Of a stretch of 64,000 nt of DNA, positions 12,221 to 22,980 are shown one piece after another. Below the pieces are notes generated by a model. It was not told where the DNA came from and made no database searches. It worked only from the letters and a program-made list of their open reading frames with translations. Every line of letters begins with the position of its first letter. Position 1 is the stretch's first letter. The translations under genes and the position numbers were made by a program. The stretch is from Torymus aiolomorphi (lineage: Eukaryota > Arthropoda > Insecta > Hymenoptera > Torymidae): NCBI GenBank assembly GCA_036365515.1, contig CM070876.1, forward strand, positions 122,021,810 through 122,085,809, written 5' to 3'.

Positions 12221-15200
12221 ACATGTCCCTGAAGTACTCCAAAATACTTGTACGAGGAACGTATAACTACTGGATACCACTTTTAAGGACACGTGACAAT
12301 TATGGTTTGTATTCAGTGCTTTTCATGAGCTACGGAGGCTTTATACGTCACCTTGAAGGAGTTTTTAATATTTTAGCAAAACCCAGAAGCAAAAGTCAAT
12401 TGATCCGCTGGGTACTTATGTTTCCTATCTTAGCCGGAAATATCTAACTGAAAATTTGTGCACCTCATTGTTTTCTTAAACTAGTCTCGATCAAGTCAAA
12501 CGCATAAAGATTCCGTTTTATATTTTACATGTCTCCAAAATGCTCTAAAATACGAATACACTGAAAGAATAACGATTAAATTCCGTTTGTGAGGACACGC
12601 CTGCATTCGGGGTTACCAGTAATACTTTTTATGACCCTGAAGTACTCATAAATACCTATACGCGAGCCGTATCACTATTGGATTCCACTTTTAAAGACAC
12701 TTGAAAATTACGGTTTGTAATCAGTGCTTTTTATGAGCTACGCAATACTTAGATGTCCTTGAATGAGTTTTTGATATTACGGCGTTACCCAAAAGTAAAA
12801 GCCAAGTTTTGAATAGTGATCTGGATTAAAAATTTACAAAATCTTATAGTCAGTCCTTATATTTTTCTTATCTTAGCCGTAAATATCTAACCAAAAATTT
12901 GTGCGCTTCATTGTTTTCTTAAAGTAGTCTAGATCAAGTGAAATATATAAATCTTCCATTTTATATTTTACATGTCCAAAGTGATCTAAAATACGAATAC
13001 ACTGAAAGAATAACGATTAAATTCCGTTTATGAGGACATGCCCGCATTCGCTGTTACTAGTAATACTTTTTATGGGTTACGATCAATTATTGATTAATTT
13101 GAATTGTTATCTAATATTATAAATTAGCTGAAAGTTAAAATACACAATATGTTAATTTCGTCTGTTGTATTGTCAATTACTGCTACATTTAGCAACATAT
13201 TACCATAAGATAATTTCAGCTTCATTGTTTTTCTGCGCTAGTATGATTAGTCAAATTTACAATTTGCCATTTTGTTTTTCATGTCCCTGAAGTACTCATA
13301 AATACCTGTACGCGAGGCGTATAACTATTGGATTCGACTTTTAAAAACACTTGAAAGTTACGGTTTGTGAACAATGCTTTTTATAAGCTACGGAGGCTTG
13401 ACGTCACCTTGAATGAGTTTTTGATATTACGGTGTACCCCAAAAGTAAAAGACAAGTTTTGAATATTGATCTGGCTTAAAAACTTAAATTATCTTATAGT
13501 CAGTCCTTATATTTTTCTTCTCTTTGCCGCAAATATCTAACTAAAAATTTTTGTACCTCATTGTTTTCTTAAGCTTGTCTGGATCAAGTTAAACATATAA
13601 AGCTTCCCTTTTATATCTTCCATGTCTCCAAAGTACTCTATAATAGGAATACATTGAACGAATAACTATTAAATTTCGTTTATAAGGACACCCCTGCATT
13701 CAGGGTTGCTAGTAATTCTTTTTATGGGTTACGGTTAATTATTGATTAACTTGAATTGTTGTCCAACATTAAAATTTGCTGGAATCTAAAATATACAACA
13801 TTTTCATTTCTTCTGTAGTATTGTTAACTGTTGTTAGATTTAAGGGGATGTGCAACCCTAATTTCAATATTTTTTTAAATCAACATTCAAACATTTATTT
13901 GGAAAAAGGCGTCTGTCAAGCGCTCCGTACACGCAAACACTATATGCAGATTTTTTTCTGAAAAATTCTGTTGATATTTGCGTGAGTTATGCTCGTTTGA
14001 AAAGTAGGTCAATTGTAGATTCCTACTTACCGACAGTACGGTTTTTATTTAATTCAATAAATGCTCATCATTTTTATGGAAAACGACGTCTCTCAAGCAC
14101 TCCGTACACGCAAACACTATATGCAGATTTTTTTCTGGATAATTCTATTGATATTTGCGTAAGTTATGCGCGTTTGCAAAATAACGTCGGTACTCACATC
14201 CCCTTAAGAAAATATTAGAGCATGATATTTTCAGCTTTATTGTGTTTCTACGCGAGTCTGGATCAAATCCAATTTACAATGTGCCATTTTACGTTTTACT
14301 TGTACGAGGAACGAATAACTATTGGATACCACATTTCGGGACACGTGACAATTATGGTTTGTATTCAATGCTTTTTCTGAGCTACGGAAGCTTTACGTCA
14401 CCTTGAATGAGTTTTTAATATTTTAGCAAAACCCAGAAGCAAAAGTAAATTGATCCGCTGGGTACTTATGTTTCCTATCGTAGCAGGAAATATCTAACTG
14501 AAAATTTTTGCACTTCATTTTTTTCTTAAACTAGTCTAGATCAAGTGAAACATATAAAGCTTCCCTTTTATATCTTCCATGTCTCCAAAGTACTCTATAA
14601 TAGGAATACATTGAAAGAATAACTACTAAATTCCGTTTATAATGACACCCATGCATTCAGGGTTGCTAGTAATTCTTTTTATGGGTTACGGTTAATTATT
14701 GATTAACTTGAATTGTTGTCCAACATTTTAAATTTGCTGCAAGCTAAAATACGCAACACGTTCATTTTGTCTGTTGTATTGTCTATTGCTGTTACATTTA
14801 GCAACATATCACCGTAAGATATTTTCAGCTCTATTGTTTTTCTAGGCTAGCCTTACTCAAATCCAATTTATAATGTGCCATTCTACGTTTTACATGTCCC
14901 TCAAGTACTCATAAATACCTATACGCAAGGCGTATAACTATTGGATTCCACTTTTAAAGACACTTGAAAGTTACGGTTTGTAATCAATGCTTTTTCTGAG
15001 CTACGCAGGACTTAGATGTTCTTGCATGAGTTTTTGATATTACGGCGTTACCCAAAAGTAAAAGCCAAGTTTTGAATAGTGATCTGGATTAAAAATTCAC
15101 AAAATCTTATAGTCAGTCCTTATATTTATCTTATCTTAGCCGGAAATATCTAACTGAAAATTTGTGCACCTCATTGTTTTCTTAAACTAGTCTGGATCAA

Positions 15201-16953
15201 GTCCAACGTATAAAGCTTCCATTTTATATTTTGCATGTCTCCAAAATGCTCTAAAATACGAATACACTGAAAGAATAACGATTAAATTCCGTTTATGAGA
15301 ACACGCCTGCATTCGGGGTTACCAGTAATACTTTTTATGGCCCTGAAGTACTCATAAATACCTATACGCGAGGCTTATCACTATTGGATTTCACTTTTAA
15401 AGACACTTGAAAATTACGGTTTGTAATCAATGCTTTTTCTGAGCTACGCAGGGGTTAGATGTTCTTGAATGGGTTTTTGATATTACGGCGTTACCCAAAA
15501 GTAAAAGCCAAGCTTTGAATAGTGATCTGGCTTAAAAACTTACAAAATCTTATAGTCAGCCCTTATATTTTTCTTATCTTAGCCGTAAATATCTAACCAA
15601 AAATTTGTGCACCTCATTGTTTTCTTAAACTAGTCTAGATCAAGTCAAACGTATAAAGCTTCCGTTTTATATTTTGCATTTCTCCAAAATGCTCTAAAAT
15701 ACGAATACACTGAAAGAATAACGATTAAATTCCGTTTATGAGGACACGCCTGCATTCGCGGTTACCAGTAATACTATTTATGACCCTGAAGTACTCATAA
15801 ATACCTATACGCGCGGCGTATCGCTATTGGATTACACTTTTAAAGACACTTGAAAATTACGGTTTGTAATCAATGCCTTTTCTGAGCTACGCAGGAGTTA
15901 GATGTTCTTGAATGGGTTTTTGATATTACGGCGTTACCCAAAAGTAAAAGCCAAGTTTTGAATAGTGATCTCGATTAAAAATTTACAAAATCTTATAGTC
16001 AGTCCTTATATTTTCCTTATCTGAGCCGTAAATATCTAACCAAAAATTTGTGCGCTTCATTGTTTTCTTAAAGTAGTCTAGATCAAGTGAAACATATAAA
16101 TCTTCCCTTTTATATTTTACATGTCTCCCAAGTGCTATAAAATACGAATACACTGAAAGAATATCTATTAAATTCCATTGATCAGGACACGCCTGCATTC
16201 AGGGTTACTAGTAATTCTTTTTATAAGTTACGATCAACTATTGATTAACTTGAATTGTTGTCTAACATTTTAAATTTGCCGGAAGCTAAAATACGCAACA
16301 CGTTCATTTTGTCTGTTGTATTGTCAATTGCTGTTACATTTAGCAACATATCACCGTAAGATTTTTTCAGCTCTATTGTTTTTCTAGGCGAGCCTCACTC
16401 AAATCCAATTTATAATGTGCCATTCTACGTTTTACATGTCCCTGAAGTACTCATAAACACATATACGCGCGGCGTATAACTATTGGATTCCACTTTTAAG
16501 ACACTTGAAAGATACGTTTTGTAATCAAGGCTTTTTCTGAGCTACGCAGGACTTAGATGTTCTTGAATGAGTTTTTGATATTACGGCGTTACCCAAAAGT
16601 AGAAGCCAAGTTTTCAATAGTGATCTGGCTTAAAAACTTACAGAATCTCATAGTCAGCCCTTATATTTTTCATATCTTACCCAGAAATATCTTACTTAAA
16701 ATTTTTGCACCTCGTTGTTTTCTTAAAGTAGTCTAGAATAAGTGAAACATATAAAACTTCCCTTTTATATTTTACATGTCTCCCAAGTGCTCTAAAATAC
16801 GAATACACTGAAAGAATATCTATTAAATTCCATTTATCAGGGCACGCCTGCATTCAGGGTTACTAGTAATTCTTTTTACAAGTTACGGTCAATTATTGAT
16901 TAACTTGAATTGTTGTCCAACATTTTAAATTTGCTGGAATCTAAAATATACAA
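12221..16953 (+). repeat. Long T array bordering the Penelope-like composite
   Basis: Monomers with the 'ccctgaag' phrase at about 12226, 12644, 13286, 14898, 15343, 15785 and 16440, plus a degenerate one near 14299. Full units are about 640-656 bases; short ones are about 418-445. The array is interrupted by a MITE (13844-14203) and ends at the composite with 'ggaatctaaaatatacaac'. Confidence 0.85.
13844..14203. mobile_element. 360-bp MITE with TTAA target duplication
   Basis: Begins GGGGATGTG and ends CACATCCCC (9-bp terminal inverted repeats), flanked by TTAA at 13840-13843 and 14204-14207. The empty site is visible in the T monomer near 670, 'acatttaagaaaatatta'. TTAA targeting is the hallmark of piggyBac-type transposases, so a non-autonomous relative is likely, but the ends are not a piggyBac sequence I recognise. 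Inside are two direct repeats 177 bases apart, each with 'ctccgtacacgcaaacac' (about 13922 and 14099). No transposase is encoded. Confidence 0.85.
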
Positions 16954-17083
16954 CTTGAGTTTGTAATTGTATTCACAATTTTACTCCCCATTGTCAAATG
17001 TAAAAATTGTTGTTTTGGTCAATTCTGACCAGATCCGTTGGGAGCAGGAAAGAAAATAGACTACGATGATAAGTAGTTGCAAC

Positions 17084-17114
17084 GTTTCGTCGACGGGTTT
17101 GTCGAACTCTTCAG
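17084..17114 (-). ncRNA. Hammerhead-ribozyme-like core in the inverted copy
   Basis: The same CTGAAGA...GAAAC arrangement on the minus strand, with GTTCGAC replacing GGTCGAC on the 5' arm. All three element copies keep both core boxes while the stem varies. Confidence 0.45.
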
Positions 17115-17273
17115 GCTTTATTAAAAAAAAATATATAATAATATAATTAACAGAACGAGCTCACGCTAGTCTTAACTTACGGTGGTTGAAAAAATTTTAA
17201 AAAATGAGAAACGAATTACCTAAGTTATCGCACAGCGATCCGTCGAGTAATGTGAAAGTACATAGCAACATGA

Positions 17274-17276
<3 letters not shown>

Positions 17277-17340
<64 letters not shown>
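17277..17340. repeat. (TA)n microsatellite, about 64 bp, in the inverted copy
   Basis: Pure alternating A/T. The same place in the other copies of the element has about 26 bases (18787-18812) and 22 bases (21703-21724), so it is an element-internal microsatellite that has changed length independently in each copy. Confidence 0.95.
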
Positions 17341-17344
<4 letters not shown>

Positions 17345-17505
17345 GCTTCCTACCAAAACGTAAACAATAACAAATTTTGAATTAGATCGTGAATATACTT
17401 TACTTTTTATGTAACAGCTTAAAGATAGATTTGTATTCTTTACTGAGATTCTGTGTATCTTCTTTTTTGTTTATTGTATTTGGTGTACTGTTAATAAATA
17501 ACATT

Positions 17506-18429
17506 TCAGAAATGTCTTTTATTATAGTTATTTTCAATATCTCTAATTGTTACTGCTTCAAAATCAAATTCATGATTATATTCATTTTTATGTATATTGA
17601 CAACCAACTCATCATTATTATTCTTGCGATGTTCGGCAATTCGTTTATTTAGGGCACGTTTTGTCTCGCCTATGTACCGTGCATTGCAATCTTTACAAGG
17701 GAACTCATAAACCACAGTCGTTTGCTCGAGTTTGTTGGTTTTATCTTTGCCAAGAACAACTAGTTTTGAGAATTTATTAACTATATTTGGGATCGTTACA
17801 ATATTGTGTTTCCGTAAAAATTTTGAACAATTGTTGTAAAATTTTGAATAAAATGGAAGTGATACTTTAATGTTGTGTCGGTTAGTATTTACGTGACTGT
17901 TTCTTTTATTTTGAAAACGAATTTTAAATAGTCTAGATCTCATATGTTTGTCAATAAACTCTAGTGGATATAAGTTCTCTTTAAGTATATTTTTAACCCG
18001 CAATATATTTCTATTATGAAAACGTTTATCTGATAAAAGGATAGCTCTATCAATCAAGTTAAAAACTATATTCTTTTTTAATGATATCGGGTGGTTGCTG
18101 TAGTAGTTTAAAGTTCTATTAGATGACATCGATTTTGAATACCAGTCAGTGATAATATTACCATCCTGTTTAATGAGAGACACGTCCAAAAAGTTAATAT
18201 TGTTATTAATTTCAATTTCATAAGTAAACTTAAGGTTGGGATCAAAATTGTTAAAACATTGATTCAATACATGAATATCGTCTTCTTTGATACAACAAAT
18301 CGAATCATCAACATATCGAAAATAGAACATAGGTATTATGTTGAATTCTGTTTTTAGTTTCTTCCAACAAGCAATTTCTAAATCTTCCATGACTAGATCA
18401 GCAAAAAACGGAGAGATTGGAGAACCCAT
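17506..18429 (-). pseudogene. Inverted, truncated Penelope-like RT/GIY-YIG endonuclease copy
   Basis: 307 codons open on the minus strand, beginning inside the RT domain at the motif-B segment (MGSPISPFF) and including the YVDD catalytic box and the GIY-YIG endonuclease (VYEF...YIGE with a CKDC pair). The fingers and motif A are missing, so it cannot encode an active RT. Near the 3' end a 2-base deletion relative to the copy at 21520 shifts the frame and ends the protein early after NKRHF. It differs from the near-complete copy at several residues (V/M, L/S, M/I, N/K). Its 3' non-coding tail runs to 16954. Confidence 0.9.
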
Positions 18430-18729
18430 TGTAAAGATTGCAATGCACGGTACATAGGCGAGACAAAACGTGCCCTAAATAAACGAATTGCCCAACATCG
18501 CAAGAATAATAATGATGAGTTGGTTGTCAATATACATAAAAATGAATATAATCATGAATTCGATTTTGAAGCAGTAACAATTAGAGATATTGAAAATAAC
18601 TATAATAAAAGACTTATTTCTGAAATGTTATTTATTAACAGTACAGCAAATACAATAAACAAAAAAGAAGATACACAGAATGTCAGTAGAGAATACAAAT
18701 CTATCTTTAAGCTGTTACATAAAAAGTAA
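18430..18729 (+). pseudogene. Penelope-like GIY-YIG endonuclease fragment (partial direct copy)
   Basis: Continuous reading frame from the junction at 18430 through CKDC, YIGET and the basic AxHRK segment to the native C-terminus. It is a 5'-truncated piece with no RT domain and no start codon of its own; the first Met in frame is at 18520. The junction with the inverted copy falls between 18429 and 18430 with one or two bases of possible microhomology. It is the coding part of the upstream pLTR. Confidence 0.85.
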
Positions 18730-18977
18730 AGTATATTCTCGATATAATTCAAAATTTGTTATTGTTTACGTTTTGGTAGGAAGCCAATATATATATATAT
18801 ATATATATATATAAGTCATGTTGCTATGTACTTTCACATTACTCGACGGATCGCTGTGCGATAACTTAGGTAATTCGTTTCGCATTTTTTAAAATTTTTT
18901 CAACCATCGTAAGTTAAGACTAGCGTGAGCTCGTTCTGTTAATTATATTATTATATATATTTTTTTTTTAATAAAGC

Positions 18978-19008
18978 CTGAAGAGGTCGACAAACCCGTC
19001 GACGAAAC
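18978..19008 (+). ncRNA. Hammerhead-ribozyme-like core in left pLTR
   Basis: CTGAAGA at 18978-18984 and GAAAC at 19004-19008 enclose a hairpin GTCGAC-aaaccc-GTCGAC. This matches the order of a hammerhead core (CUGANGA, stem II, GAAA), and hammerhead motifs are known in Penelope-like pLTRs. An extra G lies before stem II, and I cannot assign stem III or the cleavage site with confidence, so activity is uncertain. Confidence 0.5.
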
Positions 19009-19094
19009 GTTGCAACTACTTATCATCGTAGTCTATTTTCTTTCCTGCTCCCAACGGACCTGGTCAGAATTGACCAAAACAACAATTTTTACAT

Positions 19095-20041
19095 TTGACA
19101 ATGGGGAGTAAAATTGTGAATACAATTACAAACTCAAGTTACGACTACGGCCTAGGATCAGAGACAGGCCAATCATCATTTTTTAAATTTCTTACAACTA
19201 CCTATGGATCGAGCGCAACTAGTAAATTAAAGGAATGGCTCATCTTACGTCGCAAGCAGAGAGTAGTTACTCATCAACTGAATTTCCTCAAAAGCTGCAA
19301 AGGATTCGACTTAACACCTAGCCACATACACAACAGAATACAGAAATTAAAAAACTTTACATTCCGAAGTAAGTCTTGTAGAACCAAATTATCAATTGAC
19401 GCTGAAAAGATTGCCAAAAAATTGCTTAAACTAGAAATTAGGGATAGTAGTTTTCAAAAAAATGCATTAGAACTCGCTACTCATCGTGTATTTATTGAGA
19501 TTAAAAATTTAAACATTGATTTTCACATTTTAAAAAAATTTTTTAATATAAGCAATATTAATATCAAAACTTTGGATAAAAACCTTAAACACCGTTTCAA
19601 CATAAAACTTAATTTGATCAAAAAGAGATGTAACTACCAGGATTCCCGCATACATGTAAATATTGAAAAATGTTTCAAAAATGTTTCTAATACACATATT
19701 CCGACCGATGTCGCTGAAATCGTTTCTCTGGGTCGCAATTTCGCATTTACACAACACAACATGCAGAAATCGATTGTTTTTAACACCATAAAAAACGTAG
19801 AATCAATGTTTATTTCTTCACAGCTCAATACCGATGACAAAAATAAAATTAGACAAGATATAGCGAAAGCTATAAAGTTTCAAAATAATTGTAAACAACC
19901 AACGTAAAATAGTGACTTATCTTCACTTAAGAAAATCAAAACCGCTCAAAAATTTATTAACGATAATAAAAATATATTCTTTACACAATCGGATAAAGGC
20001 AATGTTACCGTGTGCTTAGAGAAATCTGACTATATGAAAAA
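19095..20041 (+). pseudogene. N-terminal part of the Penelope-like ORF, broken by a stop and a frameshift
   Basis: Codes for the N-terminal region of the element protein: 270 codons from a start at 19095 (a second Met at 19101 sits in the pLTR) to a TAA at 19905-19907. Past that stop the same frame stays open and carries the conserved SDKGNVTV segment that precedes RT in this family, until a TGA at 20043. The downstream RT frame begins at an A run near 20037-20042 one register away. Two lesions, a premature stop and a frameshift, therefore separate this part from RT. Family features include the CKGFDLTP segment near residue 70 and the SLGRNFAFT segment near residue 230. Confidence 0.8.
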
Positions 20042-21613
20042 ATGAATAGTTTATTGAATGATAATAAGGTGTACAGAGAAATAAAAAGAAAACCGTTAAA
20101 TACATTACAAAATAGTGTCTATAGGATTCTGAAAAATCTGAATGATAACAACTTTCTAAAACAAAAATATCATAATATACAACTTACGCAGACAAAAACA
20201 TCTCTTGCTAAATGTTATGGATTACCAAAAATCCATAAACCAAAACTATCCTTTAGACCGATAATTTCAACTGTGAACAGCCCTACACATTTCTTAGCAA
20301 AAATAATTTATGAAAACCTCAAAACATGTTTCCCTCTTCCTAAATCACACATAGATAACAGTTTTGATCAAATTAATAAAATTACGAATATAAAAATTCC
20401 AGATAACTACATACTGATATCTTTAGATGTGGTTTCACTTTTTACAAATATCTCTGTAGACCTTGTTATCCAGACTTTGGAAAAACGAGCGCAGTATATT
20501 CTCAACAATTGTAAAATACCGTTCAGTGATATTATTTCCTGTACCAAATTTTTATTTGAAAATGTATTTTTTACTTTTAATAACAAATATTACCAACAAA
20601 TTTTTGGGACACCTATGGGTTCTCCAATCTCTCCGTTTTTTGCTGATCTAGTCATGGAAGATTTAGAAATTGCTTGTTGGAAGAAACTAAAAACAGAATT
20701 CAACATAATACCTATGTTCTATTTTCGATATGTTGATGATTCGATTTGTTGTATCAAAAAAGACGATATTCATGTATTGAATCAATGTTTTAACAATTTT
20801 GATCCCAACCTTAAGTTTACTTATGAAATTGAAATTAATAACAATATTAACTTTTTGGACATGTCTCTCATTAAACAGGATGGTAATATTATCACTGACT
20901 GGTATTCAAAATCGATGTCATCTAATAGAACTTTAAACTACTACAGCAACCACCCGATATCATTAAAAGAGAATATAGTTTTTAACTTGATTGATAGAGC
21001 TATCCTTTTATCAGATAAACGTTTTCATAATAGAAATATATTGCGGGTTAAAAATATACTTAAAGAGAACTCATATCCACCAGAGTTTATTGACAAACAT
21101 ATAAGATCTAGACTATTTAAAATTCGTTTTCAAAATAAAAGAAACAGTCATGTAAATACTAAACGACACAACATTAAAGTATCACTTCCATTTTATTCAA
21201 AATTTTACAACAATTGTTCAAAATTTTTACGGAAACACAATATTGTAACGATCCCAAATATAGTTAATAAATTCTCAAAACTAGTTGTTCTTGGCAAAGA
21301 TAAAACCAACAAACTCGAGCAAACGAATGTGGTTTATGAGTTCCCTTGTAAAGATTGCAATGCACGGTACATAGGCGAGACAAAACGTGCCCTAAATAAA
21401 CGAATTGCCGAACATCGCAAGAATAATAATGATGAGTTGGTTGTCAATATACATAAAAATGAATATAATCATGAATTTGATTTTGAAGCAGTAACAATTA
21501 GAGATATTGAAAATAACTATAATAAAAGACTTATTTCTGAAATGTTATTTATTAACAGTACACCAAATACAATAAACAAAAAAGAAGATACACAGAATCT
21601 CAGTAGAGAATAA
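20042..21613 (+). CDS. Penelope-like reverse transcriptase + GIY-YIG endonuclease (main part)
   Basis: 523 open codons holding nearly the whole RT and endonuclease. RT landmarks: YGLPKIHK (59-66) and FRPI (71-74), motif A SLDVVSLFTN (127-136), motif B PMGSPISPFFADL (191-203), catalytic YVDD (230-233), then NINFLD (268-273). The GIY-YIG nuclease has VYEF (431-434), CKDC (436-439) and YIGE (443-446), followed by the AEHRK helix. This layout is typical of endonuclease-bearing Penelope-like elements, which copy RNA at nicked DNA ends. The Met at 20042 is only the first Met after the frameshift; the natural protein started upstream. The catalytic residues appear intact but the protein is cut off from its N-terminus. 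Confidence 0.9.
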   Translation: MNSLLNDNKVYREIKRKPLNTLQNSVYRILKNLNDNNFLKQKYHNIQLTQTKTSLAKCYGLPKIHKPKLSFRPIISTVNSPTHFLAKIIYENLKTCFPLPKSHIDNSFDQINKITNIKIPDNYILISLDVVSLFTNISVDLVIQTLEKRAQYILNNCKIPFSDIISCTKFLFENVFFTFNNKYYQQIFGTPMGSPISPFFADLVMEDLEIACWKKLKTEFNIIPMFYFRYVDDSICCIKKDDIHVLNQCFNNFDPNLKFTYEIEINNNINFLDMSLIKQDGNIITDWYSKSMSSNRTLNYYSNHPISLKENIVFNLIDRAILLSDKRFHNRNILRVKNILKENSYPPEFIDKHIRSRLFKIRFQNKRNSHVNTKRHNIKVSLPFYSKFYNNCSKFLRKHNIVTIPNIVNKFSKLVVLGKDKTNKLEQTNVVYEFPCKDCNARYIGETKRALNKRIAEHRKNNNDELVVNIHKNEYNHEFDFEAVTIRDIENNYNKRLISEMLFINSTPNTINKKEDTQNLSRE

Positions 21614-22047
21614 AAATCTATCTTTAAGCTGTTACATAAAAAGTAAAGTATATTCTCGATCTAATTCAAAATTTGTTATTGTTTACGTTTTGGTAGGAAG
21701 CCAATATATATATATATATATATAAGTCATGTTGCTATGTACTTTCACATTACTCGACGGATCGCTGTGCGATAACTTAGGTAATTCGTTTCGCATTTTT
21801 TAAAATTTTTTCAACCATCGTAAGTTAAGACTAGCGTGAGCTCGTTCTGTTAATTATATTATTATATATTTTTTTTTTAATAAAGCCTGAAGAGGTCGAC
21901 AAACCCATCGACGAAACGTTGCAACTACTTATCATCGTAGTCTATTTTCTTTCCTGCTTCCAACGGATCTGGTCAGAATTGACCAAAACAACAATTTTTA
22001 CATTTGACAATGGGGAGTAAAATTGTGAATACAATTACAAGCTCAAG
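21347..22047 (+). repeat. Right pLTR and 3' end of the Penelope-like element
   Basis: Repeat of 18430-19137, about 701 bases, ending 'acaagctcaag' against the reversed host repeat. It contains a 22-bp TA tract and an AATAAA at about 21879 just upstream of the ribozyme-like motif. Confidence 0.85.
21887..21917 (+). ncRNA. Hammerhead-ribozyme-like core in right pLTR
   Basis: CTGAAGA at 21887-21893 and GAAAC at 21913-21917 as in the left pLTR, but one arm of the stem reads ATCGAC, which breaks the last base pair next to the loop. Confidence 0.45.
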
Positions 22048-22980
22048 TTGTATATTTTAGATTCCAGCAAATTTAAAATGTTGGACAACAATTCAAGTTA
22101 ATCAATAATTGATCGTAACTTGTAAAAAGAATTACTAGTAACCCTGAATGCAGGTGTGCCCTGATAAACGGAATTTAATCGTTATTCTTTTAGTGTATTC
22201 GTATTTTAGATCACTTTGGACAGGTAAAATATAAAATGGAAGATTTATATGTTTCACTTGATCTAGACTACTTTAAGAAAACAATGAAGCGCACAAATTT
22301 TTGGTTAGATATTTACGGCTAAGATAAGGAAAATATAAGGACTGACTATAAGATTTTGTAAATTTTTAATCGAGATCACTATTCAAAACTTGGCTTTTAC
22401 TTTTGGGTAACGCCGTAAGATCAAAAACCCATTCAAGAACATCTAACTCCTGCGTAGCTCAGAAAAAGCATTGATTACAAACCGTAATTTTCAAGTGTCT
22501 TTAAAAGTGGAATCCAATAGCGATACGCCGCGCGTATAGGTATTTATGAGTACTTCAGGGTCCTAAATAGTATTACTGGTAACCCCGAATGCAGGCGTTT
22601 CCTCATAAACGGAATTTAATCGTTATTCTTTCAGTGTATTCGTATTTCAGAGCATTTTGGAGACATGCAAAATATAAAACGGAAGCTTTATACGTTTGAC
22701 TTGATCTAGACTAGTTTAAGAAAACAATGAGGTGCAAGAATTTTCAGTTAGATATTTCCGGCTAAGATAGGAAACATAAGTACCCAGCGGATCAATTGAC
22801 TTTTGCTTCTGGGTTTTGCTAAAATATTAAAAACTCATTCAAGGTGACGTGAAGCCTCCGTAGCTCATAAAAAGCATTGAATAGAAACCATAATTGTCAC
22901 GTATCCTGAAAAGTGGTATACAATAGTTATACGTTCCTCGTACAAGTATTTTGAAGTACCTCAGGGACATGTAAAAACTA
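22048..22980 (-). repeat. Reversed T array next to the Penelope-like composite
   Basis: Reverse-complement T monomers. The first bases, 'ttgtatattttagattcc', are the exact reverse complement of the last bases before the composite on the left side. A short-type junction is at about 22550. Only about 0.93 kb separates the composite from block S here, against 4.7 kb on the left. Confidence 0.85.

Larger units (their letters stand above)
18430..19137 (+). repeat. Left pLTR of the Penelope-like element
   Basis: Direct repeat of 21347-22047: endonuclease end, 3' untranslated sequence, TA tract, ribozyme-like motif, and the terminal 'acaatggggagtaaaattg' stretch. It overlaps the start of the near-complete copy, so the presumed start codon lies inside the pLTR. 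Confidence 0.85.
16954..22047 (+). mobile_element. Penelope-like element composite: inverted fragment + partial copy + near-complete copy
   Basis: Three pieces of one element. 16954-18429 is an inverted copy truncated just before the RT motif-B region. 18430-19137 is a direct partial copy from the GIY-YIG coding region to the element end. 19095-22047 is a near full-length copy, overlapping the partial copy in a shared terminal stretch. Tandem copies with terminal 'pLTRs' and an inverted truncated fragment are known for Penelope-like elements. Unusually, the flanking host repeats on the two sides are also reverse complements, so a palindromic duplication is involved. Copies differ by roughly 1-2% in protein. 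Confidence 0.9.

Noticed and set aside
17389..17652. 87-codon plus-strand ORF
   Set aside because: Antisense to the end of the inverted Penelope-like coding sequence.
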